A stretch of 35,299 nucleotides of DNA from Nonomuraea longispora (GCF_004348345.1 NZ_SMJZ01000078.1:1-35299), one strand, 5' to 3'. Positions 27,240 through 35,299 are shown, numbered from the stretch's first letter. The notes: generated from the letters alone by a model not told the origin. A program made the numbers and translations.

Positions 27240-28256
27240 GGTAACCGACCGTCATCGATGACTGCTGGAGCCCCAACTTTGCGATGGCGGAAAATTATCG
27301 GAGAAACCCTGTAACGCGGATGTAAGGGACGCCGATTCTCCGATAGAGGTCGTCGATGTGTGTACCCCCGAGCACATATCGGCGACCTCTTCCATGCCCA
27401 AGCACCAGTGGCTCCTTGATCGGGCAAGCCCGTGTGCGGTCCGCCCGCCGTCCGGTGAGAACCCTCGCGGCGAGACATGCCACTTCGACTGCCCTGGTGT
27501 CCTACGTCCGCAGGTCGGACAGTACGGCATCGTTTGAAGGGTCACCGGCTCAGCAGGATCCCGACACGACACCGGAGTGCATCAGCCGCAGGGCCCTCCT
27601 GTACCGAGCTCAGCCACGAGCCGTGCAGCGACGTCGACGGGGCCGGGGAGCACGCAACCAACCTATTGGCCGGCCGCGGCGCCGAAAACGGAGCGGGTGC
27701 GTGGTGCTTCACCGTCATCCGGCCCGCAACGCCGAGGTGAAGTCAGGGATGGGGTTGCGGTCGAGGTCGGGAACGACGGCAGAACTGACGTAGTACAGGG
27801 GCAGGCACGGCCATGACGTCGCCTCCGGCGCGAGGCGGAGTAGGCGGCCCCCGTCGCTGGCGGTCGAACGGCGCGGGGAGGCCGGGCGAGGTAGGGACAG
27901 AGGGAGAGCGGACGAGGGCCAAGTAGAACAGGTGGACTCCGTGGTGGGCGGTCTGGGTGGGCAGGGACAAGCACCGGCCCTGCATGGTCGGGGATCTGCC
28001 AAGATGGCCGTGGTCAGCTCGCGGCGTGCTGGGGCCGAGTGAACGGCGTCCGCGAAGGTGTGCCCGGCCGGGGAGGCCGTAGAGTTGTGAGCTGATCTTG
28101 CGAGGTAATGGTCGGCGCCACTGGCGGGTGGCTGGAGGAGTCGGCCGAAGGACCTATCGTGGGATAAGCGGCACGAGTTGCTGTCGAAAGGGGGCAAAAG
28201 GCGGCTCCAGGCAGGCAAAGCGGGGTGGCGACGTCCAATGGATTTCTGAATCCAGG
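27240..28256. other. 1-kb stretch without an intact gene; possible relics
   Basis: Between the GntR/UTRA gene and dapA I find no complete gene. Two leftward pieces look coding-like. At about 27297-27483 a frame ends in GGTHIDDLYRRIGVPYIRV. At about 27715-27985 two frames seem to continue each other (HLFYLALVRSPS, then LYYVSSAVVPDLDRNPIPDF), as in a frameshifted relic. Neither matches a family I know. In Streptomyces I recall thyX next to dapA at this place; no ThyX motif is seen. Confidence 0.4.
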
Positions 28257-28262
28257 TAGCGT
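28257..28262 (+). promoter_or_regulatory. -10 box TAGCGT of dapA
   Basis: TAGCGT is followed by seven bases (TCGCACT) and the ATG of dapA. No ribosome site is present, so a leaderless mRNA is predicted. Confidence 0.6.
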
Positions 28263-28269
28263 TCGCACT

Positions 28270-29187
28270 ATGGCATCGCCCACTGGATCCACCAAGGCGC
28301 CCTTCGGCCGTATGCTGACCGCGATGGTCACGCCGTTCACTTCCGACGGCGAGGTCGATTATGTGGCTGTGCGACGTCTTGCTACCTATCTGGTAGACGA
28401 GCAGCGGAATGACGGCTTGATCGTCAACGGGACGACCGGTGAGTCGCCCACCACTTCTGACGAGGAGAAACAGCGTATCGTCAGTGCCGTCCTCGACGCG
28501 GTCGGTGACCGCGCCGCCGTGGTGGCGGGAGCGGGCTCCAACGACACCCGCCATAGTGTCGATCTCGCGAAGCAGGCGGCACGCGCCGGCGCACACGCCC
28601 TGTTGGTGGTGACGCCTTACTACAACAAGCCCCCGCAAGAGGGTTTGTATCGACACTTCACCGCCGTCGCCGACGCGACCGATCTGCCCGTGATGCTTTA
28701 TGACATCCCGGGACGAAGCGGAGTGCCGATCAAAACGGACACTCTCATCAGGCTGGCGCAGCACGAACGCATTGTGGCCGTCAAGGACGCCAAGGGTGAT
28801 CTGTTCGCCGCCAGTCAGGTGATGATCTCGACCGATCTTGTCTTCTATTCGGGAGACGATCTGCTCAACCTGGCCTGGCTCTCGCTCGGAGCCGCCGGGT
28901 TCGTGAGCGTCGTCGGACATGTGGTGGGCGCCGAGTTGGCGCGAATGATCCACTTGCACAAGAGCGGCGAAGTCGCTCAAGCGCTGGCCCTGCACAGTCA
29001 GGTGGCTCCCGTAGTGGACGGGATCATGCTGCGTGCGGGCGGCGCGATCATGACAAAGGCGGCACTGAGGCTGGTGGGTATGCCGGTAGGACCGGTACGG
29101 CTGCCGCTCGTGGACGCGACAGAGAAGCAAATCGCCGAGCTGCGTGCTTGCCTGGTGGCCGGCGGGGTGAAGTTGACAGACGCATAG
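28270..29187 (+). CDS. dapA: 4-hydroxy-tetrahydrodipicolinate synthase
   Basis: DapA condenses pyruvate with aspartate semialdehyde, the first committed step to diaminopimelate and lysine. The 305-residue TIM-barrel protein has FGRMLTAMVTPF, GTTGESPTTSDEEK (the Thr-Thr pair), VVTPYYNKPPQEGLY, the catalytic Tyr in LYDIPGRSG (about 144) and the Schiff-base Lys in VAVKDAKGD (about 172). ATG 28270 is predicted to be leaderless from the TAGCGT box. GTG 28225 would add 15 residues not found in the family and would place the -10 inside the gene. It is followed by rnj after 54 bases. Confidence 0.97.
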   Translation: MASPTGSTKAPFGRMLTAMVTPFTSDGEVDYVAVRRLATYLVDEQRNDGLIVNGTTGESPTTSDEEKQRIVSAVLDAVGDRAAVVAGAGSNDTRHSVDLAKQAARAGAHALLVVTPYYNKPPQEGLYRHFTAVADATDLPVMLYDIPGRSGVPIKTDTLIRLAQHERIVAVKDAKGDLFAASQVMISTDLVFYSGDDLLNLAWLSLGAAGFVSVVGHVVGAELARMIHLHKSGEVAQALALHSQVAPVVDGIMLRAGGAIMTKAALRLVGMPVGPVRLPLVDATEKQIAELRACLVAGGVKLTDA

Positions 29188-29241
29188 GAACGGGGAGGAA
29201 CTGGAAGTTTTGAGAACACGATCTGACCGTGGGGGCCGGCC

Positions 29242-30927
29242 ATGAGCCATCCGCATCCTGAGCTTGGCCCCCCACCGGCGCTGCCTCACGGCGGCTTGCG
29301 CATCGTCGCGCTCGGCGGGCTGGGCGAGATCGGCAGGAACATGGCCGTCTTCGAGTACGAGGGCCGCCTGCTGATCGTCGACTGCGGGGTGTTGTTCCCC
29401 GAGCCCGACCAACCGGGCGTCGACCTCATCCTGCCCGACTTCGATTACATCAGGGACCGGCTCGACGACGTCGAAGCCGTCGTACTGACGCACGCGCACG
29501 AGGACCACATCGGAGCGGTGCCCTATCTGCTGCGCGAGCGGCGTAATATCCCGCTCATCGGATCCAAGCTCACGCTTGCCCTGATCGAGGCCAAGCTCAC
29601 CGAGCATCGGATCCAGCCGACCAAACGCGAGGTCGTCGAGGGCGAACGGCACGTCTTCGGGCCTTTCGACTGCGAGTTTCTCGCAGTCAACCACTCGATC
29701 CCCGACGCGCTGGCTGTGGCCATCAGGACGCCGGCCGGCATCGTGCTGCACACCGGCGACTTCCGCATGGACCAGTTGCCGAGCGACGGACGCCTCACCG
29801 ATCTGGGAGCCTTCGCCAGGCTCGGCACCGAGGGCGTCGACCTGCTGATGTCCGACTCCACCAATGCCGAGGTGCCTGGCTTCGTCACCAGTGAGCGGGA
29901 GATCGCTCCGGTCATCGACGAGGTGATCCGTACCTCGGAGCAGCGCGTCATCGTGGCGAGCTTCGCCTCTCACGTCCACCGCATCCAGCAGGTCATGGAC
30001 GCCGCCGCCCGGCACGGGCGCAAGGTCGCCCTGGTCGGACGCTCGATGGTGCGCAACATGGGAGTGGCTCGCGACCTGGGCTATCTCAAGGTGCCACAGG
30101 GGCTGATCGTCGACTCGCGCGACATCGAGGAGTGGCCGCCGCAGGACGTGGTGCTCGTCTGCACCGGATCCCAGGGCGAGCCGATGGCGGCGCTGTCGAG
30201 GATGGCCAACCGCGATCACCCGATCCGCATCGCCGAGGGCGACACGGTGCTCCTGGCCTCCTCGCTGGTGCCCGGTAACGAGACCGCGGTCAACAAGGTG
30301 ATCAACGGTCTCACCCGGTGGGGCGCACGGGTCGTGCACAAGGGCAACGCCAAGGTGCACGTCTCCGGACACGCGGCCGCCGGTGAGCTTCTCTACGTGC
30401 TCAACCTGACACGCCCGTCGAACTTCATGCCCGTGCACGGCGAGTGGCGCCACCTGCGCGCCCACGCCAAGCTGGCCGCCCTCACGGGTGTGCCGGACGA
30501 TCACATCGTGATCGCCGAAGACGGCGTCGTGGTCGATCTGCTCGACGGTCGCGCGAAGATCGTCGGCGCGGTGCACGCGGGGTATGTCTACGTCGACGGC
30601 TCGTCGGTCGGTGAGATCACCGACACCTCGCTGAAGGACCGCAGGATTCTCGGGGACGAGGGATTCATCTCCGTGGTCGTCGTGGTCGACTCCAACACCG
30701 GGAAGCTCACGGCGGGCCCCGAGATCCACGCGCGTGGTTCGGGCATCGACCCTCTGCAGTTCGACGAGTTCATTCCTCAGATCCAACGGGCTCTTGAGGA
30801 GAAGGCCGCGGACGGAGTGGTCGACATGCAGGAGATCCGCCGGGTGGTCCGGCGCACCGTGGGCCGCTGGGTGAGCGACACCTATCGCCGCCGTCCGATG
30901 ATCATCCCCGTGGTGCTCGAGGTCTGA
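29242..30927 (+). CDS. rnj: Ribonuclease J
   Basis: RNase J is a metallo-beta-lactamase/beta-CASP RNase with 5'-3' exonuclease and endonuclease activity in RNA decay and rRNA maturation. The 561-residue product has GGLGEIGRNM, the zinc motif THAHEDHIG, HTGDFRMD, DSTNAEVPG, the beta-CASP segment SLVPGNETAVNKVING and HVSGHAAAGEL, then the C-terminal domain. The length is typical of actinobacterial RNase J. ATG 29242 follows a G-rich site. With pnp in the same window it forms part of the RNA-turnover set. A perfect terminator follows. Confidence 0.97.
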   Translation: MSHPHPELGPPPALPHGGLRIVALGGLGEIGRNMAVFEYEGRLLIVDCGVLFPEPDQPGVDLILPDFDYIRDRLDDVEAVVLTHAHEDHIGAVPYLLRERRNIPLIGSKLTLALIEAKLTEHRIQPTKREVVEGERHVFGPFDCEFLAVNHSIPDALAVAIRTPAGIVLHTGDFRMDQLPSDGRLTDLGAFARLGTEGVDLLMSDSTNAEVPGFVTSEREIAPVIDEVIRTSEQRVIVASFASHVHRIQQVMDAAARHGRKVALVGRSMVRNMGVARDLGYLKVPQGLIVDSRDIEEWPPQDVVLVCTGSQGEPMAALSRMANRDHPIRIAEGDTVLLASSLVPGNETAVNKVINGLTRWGARVVHKGNAKVHVSGHAAAGELLYVLNLTRPSNFMPVHGEWRHLRAHAKLAALTGVPDDHIVIAEDGVVVDLLDGRAKIVGAVHAGYVYVDGSSVGEITDTSLKDRRILGDEGFISVVVVVDSNTGKLTAGPEIHARGSGIDPLQFDEFIPQIQRALEEKAADGVVDMQEIRRVVRRTVGRWVSDTYRRRPMIIPVVLEV

Positions 30928-30947
30928 CCCCGCTGACGGCATGGCAG

Positions 30948-30980
30948 CCGGAACGCCTGATGGTACGGCAGGCGTTCCGG
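30948..30980 (+). terminator. Terminator hairpin after rnj
   Basis: CCGGAACGCCTG (30948-30959) pairs perfectly with CAGGCGTTCCGG (30969-30980) around a nine-base loop, 21 bases after the stop. Confidence 0.75.
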
Positions 30981-31096
30981 TCCTGCGCACCGCCGGACGG
31001 ACACTTTTTCGCTGCGGTCTTGTGATCCGTAGGTCAGGGGCCTCGTATGGGCCGACGTCAACCTGGCGGGATCTTGCATGTAGCTCAGTCGACATC

Positions 31097-31885
31097 TCAG
31101 GCGTTCCTCCTGCGCATCAGCCAGGCTGCCGCTAGCAGGGGGAGAGCCGCGTAGGCGACCAGCACGGCGGCCGCCAGCGCGGGAGGCAACAGCGAGCCGT
31201 AAACCGAGGTTGTGATCGTGTCGCCGGTGATCTCGCGGGGAAGCGCTCCGATCATCACGGACCCGAGACGCTCGCTCCAAGGCTCGGGGATGTTGCCGAT
31301 GATCATGGGGATGACGTAGACGAGACCGACGAGGATGGCGATCGCACCGGCGCTAGAGCGCATGAGCGCGCCGAGGCCAAGGCCCAGCAGTGCGAACACC
31401 GGCACCGAGACGCTGATGGCGATCAGGAGCGGAAGACGGTCCGCGAACACGGCGGTGTACGCGCCCGAGAACCGGTCACCGAGCACCCATCGGGTGACGG
31501 CATAGGTGCCGAAGACCGCTGTCGCACCGGTGATCAGGCCCAGTGCTCCCACGACCGCGGACTTGGCGACGAGCATCGGCCACCTGCGGGGGACGATGGT
31601 CAGGCTTGTTCTGATCATGCCGGTCGCGTATTCGGACGTGATGGCCAGCGTGCCCAGGATGCCCATGCAGAGCTGAGGCACGATCGCGACCACCTCCTCG
31701 ATGTCCGCGATGCGAGCGCTCAGGCGTTGTTGGGGTGGGGCGTCGTCGTACATGCCGGCCGCCATGTTGGCCAGCGCGTAACCCAGCAGGACGGCGCTGA
31801 TGCCGAGGACGAGAATGAGGTGGGTCGAGCGAACGGAGCGGAGCTTGATCCATTCCGACGCGAGCACGCCCGCGAACGAACTCAT
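31097..31885 (-). CDS. ABC-2 type transporter permease
   Basis: The 262-residue product has six hydrophobic segments and the ABC-2-type start MSSFAGVLASEWIKLRSVRS. This is followed by THLILVLGISAVLLGYALA and the typical ITSEYATGMIRTSLTIVPRR motif after the second helix. Such permeases pair with one ATPase to export drugs, antibiotics or lipids. Its ATG overlaps the stop of the ATPase gene by four bases (ATGA), so they form one operon. The substrate is unknown. The divergent two-component system is a likely regulator. Confidence 0.9.
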   Translation of the reverse strand: MSSFAGVLASEWIKLRSVRSTHLILVLGISAVLLGYALANMAAGMYDDAPPQQRLSARIADIEEVVAIVPQLCMGILGTLAITSEYATGMIRTSLTIVPRRWPMLVAKSAVVGALGLITGATAVFGTYAVTRWVLGDRFSGAYTAVFADRLPLLIAISVSVPVFALLGLGLGALMRSSAGAIAILVGLVYVIPMIIGNIPEPWSERLGSVMIGALPREITGDTITTSVYGSLLPPALAAAVLVAYAALPLLAAAWLMRRRNA

Positions 31886-32601
31886 CGAACACCTCCGAAT
31901 TGCACGCTGGACGCGGTCAGCGCCATGTAGGCGTCTTCGAGCGATGGGTAGGCCGCCGTCAGCTCCGCGACCGTCGACTCGGCGACCAGCTTGCCGCGGC
32001 CGATGATCACGATGCGCTCGGCGGTGAGGGCCATCTCGCTCATGAGATGGCTGGACAGGAGGATCGTCCTGCCTTCAGCGGCCAGCGAGCGCATGAGGCC
32101 GCGGATCCACCGCACGCCATCGGGATCGAGGCCGTTGACAGGCTCGTCGAACATCAACACGTCGGGGTCGCCGAGCAGGGCGGCCGCGATACCGAGGCGT
32201 TGTTTCATACCGAGCGAGAAGCCGCCTACGCGTTTGCGGCCGACAACCTCCAGGCCAACCTGCTTCAGCACCTCGGTCACTCGGTCGGGGCCGATGTCGT
32301 TGGTGCGAGCAAGGCAGAGCAGGTGGTTGTAGGCGCTGCGTCCGCCGTGGACGGCACTGGCATCCAAGAGCGCACCCACTTCGTGCATCGGCCTGGTGAA
32401 CGATGCGTAAGGTCGGCCGTTGATGAGCGCGTGCCCGGAAGTGGACGCATCGAGGCCGAGGATCAGGCGCAGGGTGGTGGACTTGCCGGCCCCGTTCGGG
32501 CCCAGAAATCCGGTCACGTGCCCGGGGCCGGCCTTGAAGGACAGGTCGTCTACCGCGAGTGTGTCGCCGTACCGTTTCGTGAGGCGGTGGAGTTCGATCA
32601 C
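31882..32601 (-). CDS. ABC transporter ATP-binding protein
   Basis: The 239-residue ATPase has Walker A GPNGAGKSTT, the Q-loop region after VGALLDASAVHGGRSAYN, signature FSLGMKQRLGIA, Walker B VLMFDEPVNGLDPDG and the switch His in LLSSHLMSE. This is the DrrA/CcmA-like class that drives ABC-2 exporters. GTG 32601 has no ribosome site; CATCCT seven bases upstream is a poor but correctly spaced -10 box. It is the first gene of the leftward pair and lies 113 bases from the divergent sensor kinase gene. Confidence 0.94.
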   Translation of the reverse strand: MIELHRLTKRYGDTLAVDDLSFKAGPGHVTGFLGPNGAGKSTTLRLILGLDASTSGHALINGRPYASFTRPMHEVGALLDASAVHGGRSAYNHLLCLARTNDIGPDRVTEVLKQVGLEVVGRKRVGGFSLGMKQRLGIAAALLGDPDVLMFDEPVNGLDPDGVRWIRGLMRSLAAEGRTILLSSHLMSEMALTAERIVIIGRGKLVAESTVAELTAAYPSLEDAYMALTASSVQFGGVR

Positions 32602-32701
32602 GCCGTAAAGGATGCGGTGCGGAGGGTCGGCAGCGCGTCGGACCACGGTTCGAATCTGAAGGTCAAACCCTGGGCTGACGTGCGCTCGCCGCTTCAACCG
32701 C

Positions 32702-32707
32702 TACGGT
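32702..32707 (+). promoter_or_regulatory. -10 box TACGGT of the sensor kinase gene
   Basis: TACGGT is followed by seven bases (TCAACGC) and the GTG of the kinase gene. No ribosome site is present; a leaderless mRNA is predicted. Confidence 0.6.
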
Positions 32708-32714
32708 TCAACGC

Positions 32715-33923
32715 GTGGACGACAGCCATCCCTTCTTCGCCCGGCGCTTGAGCCGCATCCAGCTGATCATGCTCGATCTGGCGGTGGGGCTGTGCTTCGG
32801 GTCCGTGGGCTTCACGATGGCGGTCAACGCCACGGCGCTGCCACCATGGCTGAGGTTCGCTCTGCCCTTCGGGCTCGGCCTGCTGATGTCGGTGCGCAGA
32901 CTGTGGCCGCTGCCTGTGTTCTGCCTGACGTTGGTGCTGGCCGTCTTCGCCGTCATGACCGATGCCATTGGGTTCGCCTACCTCGCACCCGCGTACGTGC
33001 TCTATATTGTTGCGCTGTCCGACAGGGTCGGCCCCTTGGTCCCTTCGTCCGCCATCGGAGGATTAAGCCTGGTCTCGCTGCTGGGGTTGACCCTGGCGGG
33101 TGCGCCACAGGACAGTGCTCCCGACTGGCTGGTCCACTTCGACAAGCCGCTCATGGGGATCGCGGCCCTGGGCGGCTCATGGACGATCGGCCGTGCCGTG
33201 CACGAGCGCAGGCATTATGCGGCGCGCGAGGCCGGGCGGCTGGCGTCGCAAGCGGTGACCGACGAACGGCTGCGCATCGCTCGCGAGTTGCATGACGTGG
33301 TCACGCACAGCGTGGGATTGATCGCCGTCAAGGCGGGCGTGGCCAATCATGTGATGTCGACCAGGCCGGAGGAGGCACACGACGCTCTGCGGGTGATCGA
33401 GACAGCCAGCCGCAGCGCACTGGTCGAGATGCGGCACCTGCTCGGCATGCTGAGGTCCACCAACGTGCCCGACCTCCTGCCCGCCCCGGGCATCGAAGGG
33501 CTCGATGAGCTCGCGGAGCAGGCGCGGCTGGCCGGGGTTGACGTGGAGTTGAGCCTTCGCCTCGGTGGTACCGGTTCTGCTGGGCGGGTGCCTGATGGTG
33601 ATGCTCACGACCCACGGGACCGGCTGCCTGATGGCGTGGGGTTGTCGGTCTACCGGATCGTGCAGGAGGCGCTGACCAACGTCGCCAAGCACGCGGCGCC
33701 CGCCCGGTGCCAGGTCTCCGTCGTGGCCGACGGCAAGGACGTAAGGATTGAAGTGATGAATGATGGACGGGGGAGACGCACGTTGCCTTCCGCCGGCACC
33801 GGGCACGGCCTGATCGGGATGCGGGAGCGGGTCATGATGTACGGCGGCACGTTCGAAGCGGGAAGCAGGAATGGATACGGGTTCCGTGTGTTCGCCCGGT
33901 TGCCCTATCAGGAGGCTCCGTGA
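32715..33923 (+). CDS. NarL-type sensor histidine kinase
   Basis: The 402-residue product has four to five hydrophobic segments in the first 165 residues with only short loops, so it probably senses within or at the membrane. A HisKA_3 dimerisation domain follows (RLRIARELHDVVTHSVGLI, His193), then a HATPase domain with LTNVAKHA (N box), MNDGRG (G1) and GTGHGLIGMRER (G2). It is coupled to the response-regulator gene by GTGA. Divergent placement next to the ABC exporter suggests that it senses the exporter's substrate or membrane stress; this is inference from context. Confidence 0.93.
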   Translation: MDDSHPFFARRLSRIQLIMLDLAVGLCFGSVGFTMAVNATALPPWLRFALPFGLGLLMSVRRLWPLPVFCLTLVLAVFAVMTDAIGFAYLAPAYVLYIVALSDRVGPLVPSSAIGGLSLVSLLGLTLAGAPQDSAPDWLVHFDKPLMGIAALGGSWTIGRAVHERRHYAAREAGRLASQAVTDERLRIARELHDVVTHSVGLIAVKAGVANHVMSTRPEEAHDALRVIETASRSALVEMRHLLGMLRSTNVPDLLPAPGIEGLDELAEQARLAGVDVELSLRLGGTGSAGRVPDGDAHDPRDRLPDGVGLSVYRIVQEALTNVAKHAAPARCQVSVVADGKDVRIEVMNDGRGRRTLPSAGTGHGLIGMRERVMMYGGTFEAGSRNGYGFRVFARLPYQEAP

Positions 33924-34561
33924 TCCGGGTGGTCGTGGCTGACGATCAGGCGTTGCTCAGGGGAAGTTTCAAGGTGCTGGTCGACTCTGAGCCCGACCTG
34001 GGTGTGGTCGGGGAGGCCGCGACGGGGGCCGAAGCGGTCACCGTGGCCATGGAGGAGCGGCCCGATGTCGTGTTGATGGACGTCCGGATGCCGGAGATGG
34101 ACGGTATCGAGGCCACCCGCAGGATCAAGGATGTTTCCCGGGTGCTGGTGGTGACGATGTTCGATCTTGACGCGTACGTTTACGACGCGCTTCGGGCTGG
34201 AGCAAGTGGGTTCCTTCTCAAGGACACGCCCCCTGCGGATCTGCTCGCCGCCATCAGAGTGGTTGCGCGCGGGGAGGCATTGCTGGCGCCAACGGTGACG
34301 CGAAGGCTGATCGAGGAGTTCACCCGCACCCCGGTGACGCCACCGGTGAAAGGGCTGGACGGGGTTACCGACCGGGAAAGGGATGTGCTTACGCTGATCG
34401 CCCGTGGGCTGTCCAACGGTGAAATCGCGGAGCATCTTCAGGTGAGTCTGGCCACGGTGAAGACCCACATCACGCGACTGCTGGCCAAGTTGGAAGCGCG
34501 TGATCGGGCGCAACTCGTCATCGCCGCATATGAGAGTGGGCTGGTTTCCGCGGCGGGCTGA
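33920..34561 (+). CDS. NarL/LuxR-type response regulator
   Basis: The 213-residue product has a receiver domain (VVVADDQALLRGSF, phospho-acceptor Asp54 in VVLMDVRMPEMDG, then MFDLDAYVYDALRAGASGF and the Lys in LLKDT). A C-terminal LuxR helix-turn-helix follows (LTLIARGLSNGEIAEHLQV, SLATVKTHITRLLAKL). It is the partner of the upstream kinase, with GTG 33920 overlapping the kinase stop. The probable target is the divergent ABC exporter promoter at 32602-32714, but no binding repeat was identified there. Confidence 0.95.
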   Translation: MIRVVVADDQALLRGSFKVLVDSEPDLGVVGEAATGAEAVTVAMEERPDVVLMDVRMPEMDGIEATRRIKDVSRVLVVTMFDLDAYVYDALRAGASGFLLKDTPPADLLAAIRVVARGEALLAPTVTRRLIEEFTRTPVTPPVKGLDGVTDRERDVLTLIARGLSNGEIAEHLQVSLATVKTHITRLLAKLEARDRAQLVIAAYESGLVSAAG

Positions 34562-34615
34562 TTCACATCGTCATTGGGTGCTTTCGTACATCCAGCGAAG
34601 CAGGAGCTGGAGTCG

Positions 34616-35100
34616 TTATGGAAAGAGTGGTGGTGTGCCGCAGCGCCACGCTCGCGAAGTGAGCAGCAGAGAACTGCAGGGATTTGCGGTCAAGCGACGA
34701 TATACGCCAACGTTAGTTTTCCCATGTCGCTGAAACCTGCCTATTGCCAGCCATTGAATGTGTGCGCCGCCGAACGGACCCTTTCTCTCGCGTACCGCAT
34801 CGAGGAGCCAGCGCGCGGTCGCCTCCGCTTGCGAGATCAAATCGGGTGGATAGTTCAGTAGCACCTGGTGCTCGGCGAACTCATCCTCGTCATCGAGGAT
34901 GAGCCGGCCGTCACGCAGACGGATCACGTCCAGGTCAAGGTCCAGCATGGTCACCTCACCGTCCCTCCACTCCGGGATGGTGGTGACGTCAACATAGATT
35001 TCGCTTTTGTGGGGAGGGGTGTTGACGAGGCCGTCCACCAGGCGTTCCGGGGAAACAGCATGATGTACAGCGGTTGAAAGTCTGAGGTGACACGGCGTGG
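34616..35100 (-). pseudogene. DUF402 gene with likely frameshift and lost 5' end
   Basis: On the minus strand the frame ending at TAA 34616-34618 encodes a good DUF402 C-terminal half: KSEIYVDVTTIPEW, EVTMLDLDLDVIRLRDGR, LDDEDEFAEHQV and NYPPDLISQAEA. Just upstream, the sequence that fits the family (DFQPLYIMLFPRNAWWTAS) lies in another frame. Adding one base near 35022-35026 would join the two as TAS-FNTPPHKSEIY. The first part of the domain is absent, and an IS630-type transposase gene starts at 35140 in the opposite direction. The extension after GPFGGAHIQWLA also looks like read-through past the old end. DUF402 proteins are phosphatase-like (FomD-type) in part. A sequencing error at the shift is possible. 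Confidence 0.65.
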
Positions 35101-35139
35101 TTGCGTGCTCGCGGCGGGGTTCGGGAGTATGCCGGTGGG

Positions 35140-35299
35140 ATGCGTTATCCGGATGGTGGTGGTCTGACCCCAGCGGCGCGAGCCAAGCGTGAACAGGTCC
35201 GCTTGGAGGCTGCCGGGCTGTTCGCGGCGGGCATGTCGCCGCCTGTGGTGGCCAAGAAGCTGCGGGTCTCACGCAAGTCGGCCTATGTCTGGCACCAGG
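35140..35299 (+). CDS. IS630-family transposase, N-terminal part (runs off window)
   Basis: From ATG 35140 the frame stays open to the window edge (53 codons) and reads MRYPDGGGLTPAARAKRE, then LEAAGLFAAGMSPPVVAKKL and RVSRKSAYVWHQ. This is the helix-turn-helix N-terminus of actinobacterial IS630-type transposases. The DDE catalytic part would lie beyond the window. The terminal inverted repeat and TA target duplication cannot be seen, because only one end is near (somewhere around 35085-35139). The element appears to have landed in or next to the DUF402 gene. Confidence 0.75.
   Translation, partial: MRYPDGGGLTPAARAKREQVRLEAAGLFAAGMSPPVVAKKLRVSRKSAYVWHQ

Noticed and set aside
28225..28269. 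Upstream GTG start for dapA
   Set aside because: It would add residues not seen in the family and would place the TAGCGT -10 box within the coding region.
27715..31095. A 1126-codon open frame antisense to rnj and dapA
   Set aside because: It lies opposite two unmistakable genes and shows His/Asp/Val-rich shadow composition; only its last part, outside those genes, is mentioned as a possible relic.

Overview
The window is high-GC chromosomal DNA with many GTG starts, strong GGAGG-type ribosome sites and several leaderless promoters. The gene order is that of a filamentous actinomycete. The rimP-nusA-ylxR-infB block, a mycobacterial-type MenA, the ABATE/CGNR and MocR regulators and the IS630-type transposase fit Streptosporangiales (Nonomuraea-like). 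That placement is inferred from gene order and protein style, not from a marker gene.

Positions 1-17026 are mostly conserved core. A leftward pair (DUF4439 protein and a Tat-type lipoprotein) diverges from the nus/inf operon: rimP, nusA, ylxR, infB, a DUF503 gene, rbfA, a DHH phosphoesterase and truB. These genes serve ribosome maturation, transcription elongation, translation initiation and RNA turnover or modification. A leftward RNA-methyltransferase-like gene separates this operon from ribF, rpsO, pnp (with a structured leader), an M16 peptidase, dapB and a GNAT gene.

Positions 17027-27184 form an accessory segment lying between dapB and dapA. It holds a leftward GNAT-menA-deaminase operon, an ABATE/CGNR regulator, a MocR regulator whose start codon overlaps that of a divergent EamA exporter, and an R2-like ferritin-fold protein. 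Next come a tandem GntR gene broken by an in-frame stop, radC and a GntR/UTRA regulator. Long stretches without convincing genes (23571-23962, 24568-24915, 25573-26414, 27240-28256) suggest decay and turnover. thyX, which I recall next to dapA in Streptomyces, is not visible here.

Positions 28257-35299 return to core genes (leaderless dapA, then rnj with a clean terminator). A leftward ABC exporter pair follows, divergent from a NarL-type two-component system that may control it. The right edge holds a DUF402 gene that looks frameshifted and has lost its 5' part, next to the start of an IS630-family transposase that runs off the window.

I see no clear new multi-gene system. The best leads are the TAnnnT-N7/8-start promoter signature shared by six genes, the CATG divergent start overlap with its operator-like repeats, the tandem GntR gene with an internal stop, the interrupted DUF402 gene, and the unassigned diiron protein.
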